From Salinispora mooreana (GTDB lineage Bacteria > Actinomycetota > Actinomycetes > Mycobacteriales > Micromonosporaceae): DNA of 64,000 bases. The DNA lies in contig NZ_KB900614.1 of the NCBI RefSeq assembly GCF_000379065.1, positions 2,533,149 through 2,597,148 of the forward strand, in the 5' to 3' direction. Below the pieces are notes generated by a model, which saw only the letters and a program-made list of their open reading frames with translations, was not told the DNA's origin and searched no databases. Positions 14,234 to 23,830 of the stretch are shown here, in pieces. Made by a program: the position numbers and the translations under genes. How positions within the stretch are numbered: position 1 is the first letter of the stretch; each line of letters starts with the position of its first letter.

Positions 14234-17200
14234 GTGACCGCGCCTCGCCTGCTCAGTCCGTTCGTGCGTACACGCACCCGGCTGACCCTCACCCTCGGTC
14301 TCCTCCTGACCGCCGTCGTCGCCGCCCTACTGCCGTGGTGGCCGGGAAGCGACGAATCCCCGGAGGGGGTCTCCCGCATCGCGGCCGTCCCGCTCAAAGA
14401 CGAGGCCGCGGCGATGGCGCAGGCACTCCGTACTGGCGAGGAGGTGCTGGTCGAGACCGCCACCACCGCCACCGCACTGACCTGGGCGCTGCCCAACGGA
14501 CAACTCCGCTCCACCTTCAACGCCACGCCACAACGGACGAAGAACGCCGCCGGCCGGTGGTCGCCGATCGACACCACGCTGACTCGCACCGACACCACCC
14601 CGGGCGGCCTCGATATCCGGCCGGTAAACGCCCCTACCCCTGTCCGATTCTCCGCCGGCACCAGTGCGGCCGGGCAGCCAAGCAGTTCGGGTGGCTCCGG
14701 CGGCTCGGGCGGGGGTCAGTCTCCCGTTGGTGACGATGAAACCGTCCTGGCCGAAGCGGAGATGGACGGCCACACCGTCGCCTTCACCTGGCCCGGGCAC
14801 CTGCCGGAACCGGTCCTCGACGGCCCCCGGGCGCTCTACCCCGATGCCCTACCCGGCGTTGACCTGCTCGTCGTCGCCCGCGACGTGGGCGGATTCAGCC
14901 AGTTGCTGGTCGTCAAGAACCGCGCGGCCGAGACAATCAAGGCCGCCAGCGCGGTGACCTACGGGCTGACATCACAGACCGCGCGCTTCCGCCACGACCC
15001 GGTCACCGGGGGGATCCAGATCCTGGACCAGACCGACCAGGAAGTCGGCTCGATCCCCACCCCGTTCGCCTGGGACTCCGCTGGCCAGGAGAGCCCGGAT
15101 GCCGAAATCCGCACCGCGGTCGACACGCCCGCCGACGTGCTGAACCTCAGCGGTCTCAGCGGCAACGAGCCCGGTGCCCGCAGCGCCCAACTCCCCACCC
15201 GGGTGGACGGCGACGGCACCGGCGCGCTCCGCCTGCACCTCGATGCCGCTGCCACCGGGCTCCTGACCAATCCGGAGACGCTCTTCCCCGTCTTCCTGGA
15301 CCCGACGCTCAACAGCGGGGTGGTCGACTGGGCGACCGTCTACTCGCAGTACCCCACCACCAACACCTGGAACGGCACCAACTTCAACAAGGGAACGACC
15401 GTCGCGCGGGTGGGGTACGAGGAGTGGACGCCGCTCCGGACCCGCTCGTTCTGGCGGATGGGCTTCAGTAGCTCCCTGCGCGGCGCTACGGTCAGCTCGG
15501 CGACCTTCAAGGTGTACAACGAATACTCCTCGAGCTGCAGAGAACGGGAGATGCAGCTGTGGCTCGTCGGCGCCATCTCCTCCGGCACCACCTGGAAGGC
15601 CCAACCCAGCTACATGACCCTGCAGCAGAAGAAGTCGTTCGCCCACGGCTACAGCGGCTGCAAGAGCAATGGGGACTACGTAGAGTTCAACGTGAAGAAC
15701 GCGGCCCAGCAGGGGGCCGACAACGGGTGGTCGAACATCAACCTGGGCATGCGGGCCACCAGCGAGTCCGATACTTGGACCTGGCGCAAGTTCACGGCGA
15801 AATCCGCGACGCTTACGGTCACATACAACCGCAAGCCCAACACCCCGACCAGCCTCACCACCTCCCCCGGGGGCGCATGCACCCCCGGCGGGGTCAGGGT
15901 CGCCAAGACCGACCTCACCCTGTCGGCGACCGCCACTGACCCCGACGGCAACCTGAAGGGCCTGCGCTTCCGCTTCTGGAAGAGTGGTGCCACCGTCCCC
16001 ACCGGCACCCTGGTCACCGCCACCAGCGCCGGCAGGGCCAGCCTGACGATCCCCAGCAGCACCCTGGTTGACAAGGGCGTCTACCTGTGGAACGTCCGGG
16101 CCGAGGACACCTCCGACGCACACTCCGACTGGAACCCGCCCGTCACCCCCTGTCAACTCATCATCGATGCCTCGGCGCCACCGGCGCCCGATGTCAGCAG
16201 TGACGTCTTCCTGGAAGCCACCCCCGACGGCGCCACCTGGGCGACCGTGAAGTTCGGGGAGACCGGGCCGATCACCTTCACCGCCGCGGATGCAGCAAAA
16301 TTTAGCTACGCCTTTGAGGCGATCGACACCACGTACGTAGATGCCACCGACGGCACCGCGACCGTGCCGGATCTGAAACCCCGGCACGCCGGCCCCACCA
16401 CCCTGCACGTCTACGCCTACGACGATGTCGGCAACAAGAGCGCCCGGACGGACTACTACTTCAACGTACCGCCCCGCGATGCCGTCGACGGGCCCGGAGA
16501 CACCGGTGGCGATGGGATCCCCGACCTGCTCCTCATCGACTCCACCGGCAACCTACGGAACTACGCGGGTGACGTGGACGGCGAACTGTACGCCTGGCAG
16601 GCCGCCTCCTACACCGGATCAGGAGCGCTCAACCCGACCGGCCACTGGTACGACCCGGAAACGGGCGAGGCCGCACTGATCACCAAACACTCCGACGTGT
16701 ACCCGGGTGACGGCTCCACGGACCTGTTCGCCCGAACCCCGGACGGCGGCTTCTGGCTCTACCCCGGCGACGGATACGGCACCTTCAACGTTGACGACCG
16801 ACTCCGCGTTCTGCTTCCGCCAGACACACCCGACCCCACGACCTGGACCCAGATCAAGGCCCTCGGCGACATCACCGGCGATGGGCTGCCTGATCTGGTC
16901 CTGCGGGCCGGGACAGCGTTCTGGACGCTGAGCGGCTACACCGGCGCCAGCTTCCAGGAAGCCATCCTGATGAACGGGAACGTTTGGGAACGCCGGGAAG
17001 TCGTCAACGTCGCGGACATCGACCTGGACAGCACACCGGATCTGCTCTGGCGCAACCTGGACAACGGCAACATGTACGTCCGCCACGGGAAGCCGGGCGC
17101 AGTAGCCGGCAGCGTCGATCTGGATTCGATAAAGCTCGCGGCGAACTCCCAGAATGGTGACGTCCGCTACGGCATCAGCTGGACGGAAGCCAACGTCAAC

Positions 17201-17368
17201 GCGGTGATCGGTATCCCTGATGTGAATGGGGACAGTGTCCCGGACCTGTGGGCCCGATTTGGGGAGGACGGCATGATGCGGATCTACCACGCGTCCACCA
17301 CCAATACCCACGCCCCAGTGAAGATCGTGCTGGGGGACAACTGGAACAGCGTCAAGGCCTTCGGCTGA
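14234..17368 (+). CDS. Exported DNRLRE / FG-GAP repeat protein, divergent from rhs
   Basis: 1044 residues. GTG 14234 is chosen because GGAGGGG lies 6 bases upstream. An N-terminal membrane or signal segment (LTLTLGLLLTAVVAALLPWW) is followed by a beta-rich region with HLPEPVLDGPRALYPDALPG and GGFSQLLVVKNRAAE. Next comes a DNRLRE-type domain (RSFWRMGFSSSLRGATVSSA, then FKVYNEYSSSC) and Fn3-like segments (TDLTLSATATDPDGNLKGL). The C-terminal third carries FG-GAP/VCBS-like repeats (GDTGGDGIPDLLLIDSTGNL, GDITGDGLPDLVLRAG, PDVNGDSVPDLWARFGEDG) with DxDxDG-like calcium loops. In many actinobacterial and WapA-type proteins the DNRLRE part is joined to the YD repeats. Here it is a separate divergent gene. 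It is probably a surface protein that works with the Rhs protein, which is inference. Confidence 0.85.
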   Translation: MTAPRLLSPFVRTRTRLTLTLGLLLTAVVAALLPWWPGSDESPEGVSRIAAVPLKDEAAAMAQALRTGEEVLVETATTATALTWALPNGQLRSTFNATPQRTKNAAGRWSPIDTTLTRTDTTPGGLDIRPVNAPTPVRFSAGTSAAGQPSSSGGSGGSGGGQSPVGDDETVLAEAEMDGHTVAFTWPGHLPEPVLDGPRALYPDALPGVDLLVVARDVGGFSQLLVVKNRAAETIKAASAVTYGLTSQTARFRHDPVTGGIQILDQTDQEVGSIPTPFAWDSAGQESPDAEIRTAVDTPADVLNLSGLSGNEPGARSAQLPTRVDGDGTGALRLHLDAAATGLLTNPETLFPVFLDPTLNSGVVDWATVYSQYPTTNTWNGTNFNKGTTVARVGYEEWTPLRTRSFWRMGFSSSLRGATVSSATFKVYNEYSSSCREREMQLWLVGAISSGTTWKAQPSYMTLQQKKSFAHGYSGCKSNGDYVEFNVKNAAQQGADNGWSNINLGMRATSESDTWTWRKFTAKSATLTVTYNRKPNTPTSLTTSPGGACTPGGVRVAKTDLTLSATATDPDGNLKGLRFRFWKSGATVPTGTLVTATSAGRASLTIPSSTLVDKGVYLWNVRAEDTSDAHSDWNPPVTPCQLIIDASAPPAPDVSSDVFLEATPDGATWATVKFGETGPITFTAADAAKFSYAFEAIDTTYVDATDGTATVPDLKPRHAGPTTLHVYAYDDVGNKSARTDYYFNVPPRDAVDGPGDTGGDGIPDLLLIDSTGNLRNYAGDVDGELYAWQAASYTGSGALNPTGHWYDPETGEAALITKHSDVYPGDGSTDLFARTPDGGFWLYPGDGYGTFNVDDRLRVLLPPDTPDPTTWTQIKALGDITGDGLPDLVLRAGTAFWTLSGYTGASFQEAILMNGNVWERREVVNVADIDLDSTPDLLWRNLDNGNMYVRHGKPGAVAGSVDLDSIKLAANSQNGDVRYGISWTEANVNAVIGIPDVNGDSVPDLWARFGEDGMMRIYHASTTNTHAPVKIVLGDNWNSVKAFG

Positions 17369-17491
17369 ACGCGTCGCGCGGGCCGGCAGTCACTGACCGG
17401 GCCCGCGCGGCTCCTCCCACCGCCGCGCCACCCCCACCACGCGCGACGGTGGGGGTGGCCAGGCAGCTAGATCGACCGTTATCTTCGCTGC

Positions 17492-19118
17492 ATGGATCGG
17501 CAGGAGACCTCGACGTTGCGGGCCCGACCGCAGACCACGCTCCCGCGACGGGTGGACGTCGCCGTCGTCGGCGCTGGGCACAACGGGCTGGTGTCGGCGG
17601 TCCTGCTGGCCCGAGCCGGGCTGGACGTGCTGGTGCTGGAGGCGGCCGACGTGGTCGGCGGCGCGGCCCGCACCGAGACACCGTTTTCCCGGGTGCCGGG
17701 GCTGCGCCACTCCACCGGGTCGTACCTGCTCGGGCTGATGCCCCCCGGAGCTGCTCGCCCGGCTCGACATCCGCATCCCGGTGCTGCGGCGCGACCCGCA
17801 CTACTTCCTACCCACCCCGGGCGGGCCCGGCTCGCCATACCTGCTCTTCGGCCGTGACCCGAGCGCGACCCGGCAACAGTTGGCCGAGTTCTTCTCCCCC
17901 GCCGATGTCGCCGCCGACGCCGCACTCCAGGCCGAGCTGGCCGCGCTGCGCGCGGACCTGGCGCCGGCCTGGCTGGCCGAACCGCTGCCGGTCGAGGAGA
18001 CCGCCGAACGGTACGTCCGACCGGCACTGCGCCAGATCTTCGTCGACCTGGTCCGCGGCTCGGTCGTCGACTCTCTGGCCCGCTTCGACTTCCGCTCCGA
18101 GCTGCTGGTCAGCATGTACGCGGTGACCGACGGCCTCTCCGGGGTCAACGCCGGCCCGGACGACCCCGGCACCGGGCACAACTTCCTGGTTCACAACATG
18201 TGCAGAATTCCCGGCTCCGACGGCACCTGGATGATCGCCAAGGGGGGCATGGGCGCCGTCTCCCGGACCTTCGCCGACGCCGCACGCGCCGCCGGCGCCA
18301 CCATCCGCACCGGTACGCCGGTCAGCGCGATCACCCTCGACGGGGGCGCCGCCTCCGGTGTCCGGCTCGCCGACGGGCAGAGCGTCGCCGCGTCCGTGGT
18401 GCTGGGGGCCTGCGACCCGTACCGGCTGATGGAGCTGCTCCCCGACGGTGCGCTCCCGGTGTCGCTGGCCGACCGGATGGCGACGGTGCGCCGCCCCGGC
18501 ACCACGCTCAAGCTCAACCTGGCGCTGACCGGGTTGCCGCGCTTCTCCTGCCTGCCGGAAGCCGCCCCCAGCCCGTTCGGGTCCACCATCCACCTGCTGC
18601 CCGGCTCCGCCCCCGGCGACACCCGGGACACGCCGCTGGCGGGGCTACGCGCCATGTGGGCCGACGTACGGGCCGGGCGGCTGCCCCAGGAGCCGACGAT
18701 CGAGTGGTACCTGCACACCACCGTCGACCCGACGCTCTCCGACGCCGCCGGGCACCACTCGTCGGCGCTCTTCGTGCAGTCGGTGCCGTACGCGTTGGCG
18801 GGGCGTACCTGGGAAGAGGCGCTACCCGGGTACGTGGCGCGGCTGGTGGCGATCTGCGAGCGGTACGCCCCGGGCACCGGGGCCCTGATCGCCGACGCCG
18901 TACCGCTGGCCCCACCGGACATCGAGGCGCACTTCGGCATCACCGGTGGGCACATCCACCACGTGGACAACACGGTGTCGTTCACCGACCGGATGCCGTA
19001 CGTCACCGGGATCGACGGCGTGTACGCGGGCAGCGCCGGCTGTCACCCGGCCGGCAGTGTCATCGGTGCGTCCGGCCACAACGCGGCCCGGCGCATCCTC
19101 ACCGACCTCGGACGGTGA
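17492..19118 (+). pseudogene. Phytoene-dehydrogenase-like FAD oxidoreductase, frameshifted
   Basis: NAD(P)/FAD-dependent amine-oxidase/phytoene-desaturase family. The first frame has the Rossmann motif VVGAGHNGLVSAVLLARAG and runs to GSYLLGLMPP. At a run of six C (17741-17746) the sense moves to another frame, which continues ELLARLDIRIPVLRRDPHYF and runs to the stop at 19118, including IAKGGMGAVSRTFADAARAA and the C-terminal FAD signature GVYAGSAGCHPAGSVIGASG. Removing one C restores a single protein of about 541 residues. This is either a real inactivating indel or an error in a homopolymer. The substrate is unknown; many such genes are not carotenoid-specific. ATG 17492 has no good ribosome site, so the exact start is uncertain. 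Confidence 0.85.
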
Positions 19119-19211
19119 GGATGCGCGGGGTCTAACAGCCGCCGCGCAGCCGGAGCTGTGCGGGACCGGTGTTCTTCGTCAAGCGGGCCGCGGCGCGGGG
19201 CCGAACGGCGC

Positions 19212-20801
19212 TCAGGTCGTCGTCTCGGCGACCGGGGCGGGGGTCTGCTCGTCGGCGCGCTGGGCACGGATCTTGTGGCCGACGCTGGTCAGGCACCGCC
19301 CGCTGGCCAGATCGAAGCGCCAGCCGTGCAGCTGGCAGGTGAGCTGGTCGTCCGCCACGATGCCGAACCGGCTCAGGTCCGCCTTGAGGTGCGGGCAACG
19401 CCGCTGCACCACCCAGTCGCCGAGGGTGATGTCCTCCGCGTCGACCGCCCGCTCGTGCTCGTCGTACCAGCCCTCGGCGTACTGCAACCGCTCCTGGGAG
19501 AGGCACTTGAAGAAGGCGTAGACGAACTCGTTGTACTGGCCGATCCGCGCCGCGGAGAACCGGCAGGACAGGAAGAGCGAGTTGACCCAGTCGACCTCGC
19601 CGATGTGCAGCAGGTGCTCGATCAGTGCCCGCTCGGTGCGGAACCGGTAGCGCACCTTCTCGTCGGCGTACGGGCGGACCTGCTTGCCGGGGAAGTCCAC
19701 CACGATCGACTCGACGGTCTCCGTACCCGCGTCGTCAACATCGACCAGGTCGAAGCGGACCGGGCCGCCGACCCCCTTGGCCAGATAGATCGACTCGTTC
19801 AGCAACGGCTCGATGCGGCGCTGCATCTCCGCCAGGACGTCCACCTCCGGGTGCCGCCAGGACGCCTTCTCCGCCGCGATGATCGGCCGCTTGCGCTCCC
19901 GCATCTCTTCGAGGTGGGCGACCTTGTTGGCGAAGAACTCCGCCACCGGCACCGGGTGGGTGGTCTCGCAGCCGTCGGCGGTGACCTCGGCGACACTGCC
20001 CGGCAGCAACACTACCCCGTTGGTGCCGCCGACCTTGGCGTACTCGTCCAGGAACACCGACTGGTCGGGGAAGATGTTGCCCTCGTCGCCGTGGATGTCG
20101 TTGAACTGCCACAGCGCGTCGTCGAGGAAGCACGGCGGGCCGGCGATCGGGAAGACGTGGTCGGCCTTCAGGTCATCGATGTAGCGCCAGGTCCGGTCGA
20201 ACTGCCGGTCCCGCTTCTGCTTGCCGAACGCGGTCTTGGCGGCGTTCGGCAGCTCGTAGACCATGGGATACCAGATGGCCCCGGAGAACTGGAGCATGTG
20301 TGCGTGCACGTGCCCCAGATCGGTGAAGACGCTGAGGTCGGTGGGGCGGGCGTCGTTCTGGTTGAGCAGCCGGACCCCGTCGTGCTCCACCCACAGCGAC
20401 GAGTCGCCGATCGGCCCGTCGGTCGGGCTGGTCAGGGCCTGGATCATGACCTTCAGGCCGCCACCCAGGTCGATGACCTCCTCGTTCGGCGCCTTTAGGA
20501 ACTGGGTGAACCCCAGCTCCCGAAGCTCGTTTTCCATCTCCGAGGTCGGGAAGGCGGGCAGCAGCACGGTAGCCCGCTTCGACACGTACCGCTTGAGGTG
20601 CGCCGCGTCGAAGTGGTCCCGGTGCAGGTGCGAGACGTAGAGGTAGTCAACGTCGCCCAGCGCCGCCCAGTCGAGTTGGGAGTTGTCGGGGAACGGAAAC
20701 CACGAGGCGAAGTACGCCGGGTTGACCCACGGGTCGCACAGGATGCTCCCCGCGGGAGTGTCGATCCGCATGCTGGCGTGCCCGGTACCGGTCACTCGCA
20801 C
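19212..20801 (-). CDS. Metallo-beta-lactamase-fold hydrolase fused to a Rieske domain
   Basis: 529 residues from GTG 20801, chosen because AAAGGGGG lies 7 bases upstream; ATG 20825 has no ribosome site. The N-terminal half is a metallo-beta-lactamase fold with the metal motif SHLHRDHFD (HxHxDH) near residue 60 and an UlaG-like layout. The C-terminus is a Rieske [2Fe-2S] domain with CPH (about residue 459) and CQLHGW as the Cys-His ligand pairs. The combination recalls CMP-Neu5Ac hydroxylase-like proteins, in which the Rieske domain is N-terminal. Here the order is reversed. It may act as a Rieske-dependent oxygenase on an unknown substrate. No partner reductase is adjacent. Confidence 0.85.
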   Translation of the reverse strand: MRVTGTGHASMRIDTPAGSILCDPWVNPAYFASWFPFPDNSQLDWAALGDVDYLYVSHLHRDHFDAAHLKRYVSKRATVLLPAFPTSEMENELRELGFTQFLKAPNEEVIDLGGGLKVMIQALTSPTDGPIGDSSLWVEHDGVRLLNQNDARPTDLSVFTDLGHVHAHMLQFSGAIWYPMVYELPNAAKTAFGKQKRDRQFDRTWRYIDDLKADHVFPIAGPPCFLDDALWQFNDIHGDEGNIFPDQSVFLDEYAKVGGTNGVVLLPGSVAEVTADGCETTHPVPVAEFFANKVAHLEEMRERKRPIIAAEKASWRHPEVDVLAEMQRRIEPLLNESIYLAKGVGGPVRFDLVDVDDAGTETVESIVVDFPGKQVRPYADEKVRYRFRTERALIEHLLHIGEVDWVNSLFLSCRFSAARIGQYNEFVYAFFKCLSQERLQYAEGWYDEHERAVDAEDITLGDWVVQRRCPHLKADLSRFGIVADDQLTCQLHGWRFDLASGRCLTSVGHKIRAQRADEQTPAPVAETTT

Positions 20802-21039
20802 CGCAGTTCCCCCTTTAGCAGACATTACAAGGTTCACGTCAGAACCTACCGGAGCCACTCTCACCACCACACCGCGACGCCCGGTAGTGCGTCCATGGGC
20901 GACAACGCCCTTCGAGGGACCGACACGGGCTCCCGGCGTGCCAGCGACTCCGGCCCGGGAGATGGTCGGACCCAGCGCCGGGGCCGGTATGAGGCGTGCC
21001 AGACTTACCGCAGATCAGATCACGAGGGAAGGACCGACA

Positions 21040-21261
21040 GTGGCAGGAAGCGAGCCGGTTACGTCTCCGGACCAACACAAGCCCGGGCACCGCAGGTCCG
21101 GACGGTTAGGCGCGGTGGTCGTCGCGCTGTCGCTGCTGGCAATGATCTGCGGTAACCACGAGGGCAGGGTCGAGGACCTCTGGCTGGTCGGCCTCGCCGT
21201 TCTGCTGCTGGCCATCGTCGTCGGTGACATCGTGCTCCGGCGCAGCGGGCTGCGCCCGTAG
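21040..21261 (+). CDS. DUF2631 small membrane protein
   Basis: 73 residues from GTG 21040, with GAGGGAAGGA at 21024-21033 as ribosome site. It reads MAGSEPVTSPDQHKPGHRRS, then two membrane segments (LGAVVVALSLLAMICGNHEG and LWLVGLAVLLLAIVVGDIV) and a basic end (LRRSGLRP). The GNHEG loop and overall layout match the actinobacterial DUF2631 family, often found near rlmN/cdsA as here. The function is unknown. A strong bidirectional terminator follows. Confidence 0.85.
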   Translation: MAGSEPVTSPDQHKPGHRRSGRLGAVVVALSLLAMICGNHEGRVEDLWLVGLAVLLLAIVVGDIVLRRSGLRP

Positions 21262-21277
21262 CCCGCACGTCAGCCAC

Positions 21278-21322
21278 AAGACCGTGGCCCGCTCCCAGAC
21301 TCAGGGAGCGGGCCACGGTCTT
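21278..21322. terminator. Bidirectional hairpin terminator
   Basis: Perfect 19-bp inverted repeat, AAGACCGTGGCCCGCTCCC at 21278-21296 and its complement at 21304-21322, with a 7-base loop. It lies between the convergent DUF2631 gene and the DivIVA-like gene. The right arm is followed by TTGTT on the plus strand and the left arm by TGTGG on the minus strand. Confidence 0.9.
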
Positions 21323-21353
21323 GTTCCGGGTCGACCCGGCGCTGTTCCGGGGG

Positions 21354-22532
21354 TCAACGACCGAGCAGAACGTCCTGCACATTCTTCAGGGCGGCGTCAA
21401 CCTCCTCCTCGAAGTAGCCGCCTTGGACCAGGCCGAAGCGGAGCGTGCCCAGGTCCCGCGGGTTCACCGGCATCGGATTCCGCCCCTGCATCCCGCCGAG
21501 CAGGCTGTCGAAGAAGCGGTCGACCTGGTCCGGGTCGTACCCGCTGCCGAAGCGACGAACCTGGAAACTGCGGCGAATCTGGTCGACCCGGTAGAGGTCG
21601 CTGCCCGGCGGGCCGGCCATGGGCGGATCCCCCATCGGCGGGCCAGCGACCCCGGGCGGAGCCGCCATCGGCGGGCCAGCGACCCCGGGCGGAGCCGCCA
21701 TCGGTGGATTGGGGACCGCCGGCGGGCTACCGAAGCCGGGCTGCGGCGAAGGCGGCCCGGGGGGCGCGGGCGGGCTGGGAGGCCCGGGGGGGCTGGGAGG
21801 CCCGGGGGGGCTGGGGACGGCCGGCGGGCCGCCGAAGCCAGGCTGCGGTGCGGGCGGACCGCCCAGCTCCCGCCCTCGCTCCGGCATCCGCATCTCGGTC
21901 GTCATGTCGGCACGCCCGTGTCGACCAACCTCGAACCCGTCAAACCGCGGTTCCTCGGGGCCGTAGCCGCCGGCAGCCGGACTCCGCGGCCGACCGCCGG
22001 GACCGTGCGGGGCCGCCGGACCGCGGGGCGGCTCGTAGCCGCCGCGGGGGGCATCGTAGCCGCCGGAGAAGGAGCCGGTGCTGTCGTCGTACCGGCCGTA
22101 CGGGCCGCCGGGCTGCGCCGGCATCAACCGGGGTGGCATCGGCTGCTGCTCCGGGGGGATGCCCCGCTCGTCGTGTCTCGGTGGACCCATCTGGTCCGGT
22201 GGACCCATCCGATCCGGTGGACCCATCCGATCCGGCGGGCCCATCCGATCCGGCGGGTGGGGGGCGGCGGCCGGGGCCGAGAGGCCGCCCTGCTCCTCCA
22301 AGTCGGCAAGCTGCCGTTCGACCCGGTCGAGGTGAAGATCGACCTGCCACTCGTCATAGCCGTTGAATCGGACCCGGAAGACGACGTCGTGAACCTCCTG
22401 CGCGGACACGGGTGCGCCCACCGGTTGCCCGTCCAGCGTGGCCTCGACCCGGTCGAGGAAGACATCTACCTCGTCAACCTTGTATCCCCGGCGTAGCGAC
22501 TTACGCCGGAAACGCTGACCCTGACTCGCCAC
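21354..22532 (-). CDS. DivIVA-domain protein with proline-rich repeat middle
   Basis: 392 residues from GTG 22532, with AGGAG 5 bases upstream. The N-terminus (FRRKSLRRGYKVDEVDVFLD) and the C-terminus (FGSGYDPDQVDRFFDSLLGG) each carry a DivIVA-like GYxxxxVDxFxD motif. The roughly 230 residues between them are low-complexity and rich in Pro, Gly and Met, with tandem repeats MGPPDR, GPPSPP and an 11-residue APPGVAG unit. DivIVA proteins sense membrane curvature and organise polar growth. The paired motifs joined by a flexible linker suggest a bridging or scaffold role, which is inference. It is last in the rpsB-to-rlmN minus-strand series. Confidence 0.8.
   Translation of the reverse strand: MASQGQRFRRKSLRRGYKVDEVDVFLDRVEATLDGQPVGAPVSAQEVHDVVFRVRFNGYDEWQVDLHLDRVERQLADLEEQGGLSAPAAAPHPPDRMGPPDRMGPPDRMGPPDQMGPPRHDERGIPPEQQPMPPRLMPAQPGGPYGRYDDSTGSFSGGYDAPRGGYEPPRGPAAPHGPGGRPRSPAAGGYGPEEPRFDGFEVGRHGRADMTTEMRMPERGRELGGPPAPQPGFGGPPAVPSPPGPPSPPGPPSPPAPPGPPSPQPGFGSPPAVPNPPMAAPPGVAGPPMAAPPGVAGPPMGDPPMAGPPGSDLYRVDQIRRSFQVRRFGSGYDPDQVDRFFDSLLGGMQGRNPMPVNPRDLGTLRFGLVQGGYFEEEVDAALKNVQDVLLGR
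21637..21702 (-). repeat. 33-bp exact tandem duplication in the DivIVA-like gene
   Basis: Two identical 33-bp units (21637-21669 and 21670-21702), each encoding the same 11 residues (APPGVAGPPMA type). In-frame expansion by slippage is likely. Confidence 0.9.
21773..21816 (-). repeat. 18-bp G/C repeats coding GPPSPP
   Basis: Two exact 18-bp units (21773-21790, 21791-21808) plus a partial third. They code for GPPSPP hexapeptides in the proline-rich part of the DivIVA-like protein. Confidence 0.85.
22180..22251 (-). repeat. Four 18-bp repeats coding MGPPDR
   Basis: Four 18-bp units (22180-22197, 22198-22215, 22216-22233, 22234-22251) differing at a few positions. They encode the hexapeptide GPPDRM/GPPDQM. 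Confidence 0.85.
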
Positions 22533-22583
22533 TATGTCTCCTGGTCTCGTTCGCTCCACCGGGTCTCCCCGGCCCCCACGCTC

Positions 22584-23702
22584 TCATTGCCCCTCGGCCG
22601 CAGCCAGCTGACCACACGCTCCGTCGATCTCACGTCCCCGGGTGTCCCGCACTGTCGTGGAGACCCCGGCGGCCCGCAACCGCCGGACAAACTCCCGCTC
22701 GACCGGCTTCGGGCTCGCATCCCAGCGGCTACCCGGAGTGGGGTTGAGCGGGATCAGGTTCACGTGGGCCAACCGGTCGGCCAGCAGCCGCCCAAGCATG
22801 TCGGCTCGCCACGGCTGGTCGTTCACGTCCTTGATCATTGCGTATTCGATCGACACGCGACGTCCCGTGCGGGCCGCGTACTCCCAGGCCGCCCCCAGCA
22901 CCTCGGACACCTTCCAGCGCTGGTTGACGGGCACGAGTTCGTCGCGCAGCTCATCATCGGGCGCATGCAGCGACAACGCAAGGGTCACGGAGAGGTCTTC
23001 GCTGGCCAGCCGCCGGATAGCCGGGACCAGACCCACCGTGGAAACGGTGATGTGCCGCTGGGACAGCCCCAGCCCTTCCGGCGCGGGTGCCACCAGCCGG
23101 CGAATCGCCGCCAGCACCCGGTTGTAGTTGGCCAGTGGCTCCCCCATCCCCATGAACACCACGCGAGACAACCGCGGCGGGGACCCGGCGACAGCGCCAG
23201 AGGCGGCCACGCCGGCCAGGTAAACCGCTTGATCAACGATCTCAGCGGTGGAGAGGTTGCGGGTCAGGCCCGCCTGGCCGGTCGCGCAGAAGGGGCAGGC
23301 CATCCCGCATCCCGCCTGGCTGGAGAGACAGACCGTCACCCGGTCCGGATAGCCCATCAGCACGCTCTCGACCAACGAGCCGTCGTGCAGCCGCCAGAGC
23401 GCCTTGTGGGTCGCCCCGTCGTCACACGCCAGCTCCCGCACCGGCGTCAACAGGGTGGGCAGCAACTGGTCTGCCAGCTTCTGCCGAGTGGCCGACGGCA
23501 GGTCAGTCATCTGCTCCGGATCGCGGACCAGGCGGCCGAAGTAGTGGGTCGACACCTGCCGAGCCCGGAACCGCGGCTCGCCCAGCTCGGCGACCAGATC
23601 CTGGCGACCGCCGAGATCGAGGTCGGCGAGGTGTCGCGGGGGCATCGCCGCGCGGCGGGCGGAGGCGTCGGGGTTGACCGGGGTCAAGGGCAGACTCGTC
23701 AT
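22584..23702 (-). CDS. rlmN: 23S rRNA (adenine2503-C2) methyltransferase RlmN
   Basis: 372 residues. Radical-SAM methyltransferase that makes 2-methyladenosine at A2503 of 23S rRNA and A37 of some tRNAs. The 4Fe-4S cluster motif [11 protein letters not shown] (CxxxCxxC) lies near residue 130. [20 protein letters not shown] is the SAM-binding GEP region, and the C-terminal [16 protein letters not shown] contains the catalytic Cys. Length and motif spacing match the family, so the enzyme looks intact. It lies about 130 bases after cdsA on the same strand, the common actinobacterial order. Confidence 0.97.
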   Translation of the reverse strand: MTSLPLTPVNPDASARRAAMPPRHLADLDLGGRQDLVAELGEPRFRARQVSTHYFGRLVRDPEQMTDLPSATRQKLADQLLPTLLTPVRELACDDGATHKALWRLHDGSLVESVLMGYPDRVTVCLSSQAGCGMACPFCATGQAGLTRNLSTAEIVDQAVYLAGVAASGAVAGSPPRLSRVVFMGMGEPLANYNRVLAAIRRLVAPAPEGLGLSQRHITVSTVGLVPAIRRLASEDLSVTLALSLHAPDDELRDELVPVNQRWKVSEVLGAAWEYAARTGRRVSIEYAMIKDVNDQPWRADMLGRLLADRLAHVNLIPLNPTPGSRWDASPKPVEREFVRRLRAAGVSTTVRDTRGREIDGACGQLAAAEGQ

Positions 23703-23830
23703 GACCCATCCAGTCTGTCACGCCGGAACCGGAGGCCGCCGCTGTGGATCCGCCAGCCTCGCCCCGATTCGGCCGACAACGCTGATGGAGGCGGGGCGTG
23801 CCCGGCGGCGGGCACCGGGTAGCCCACGAC

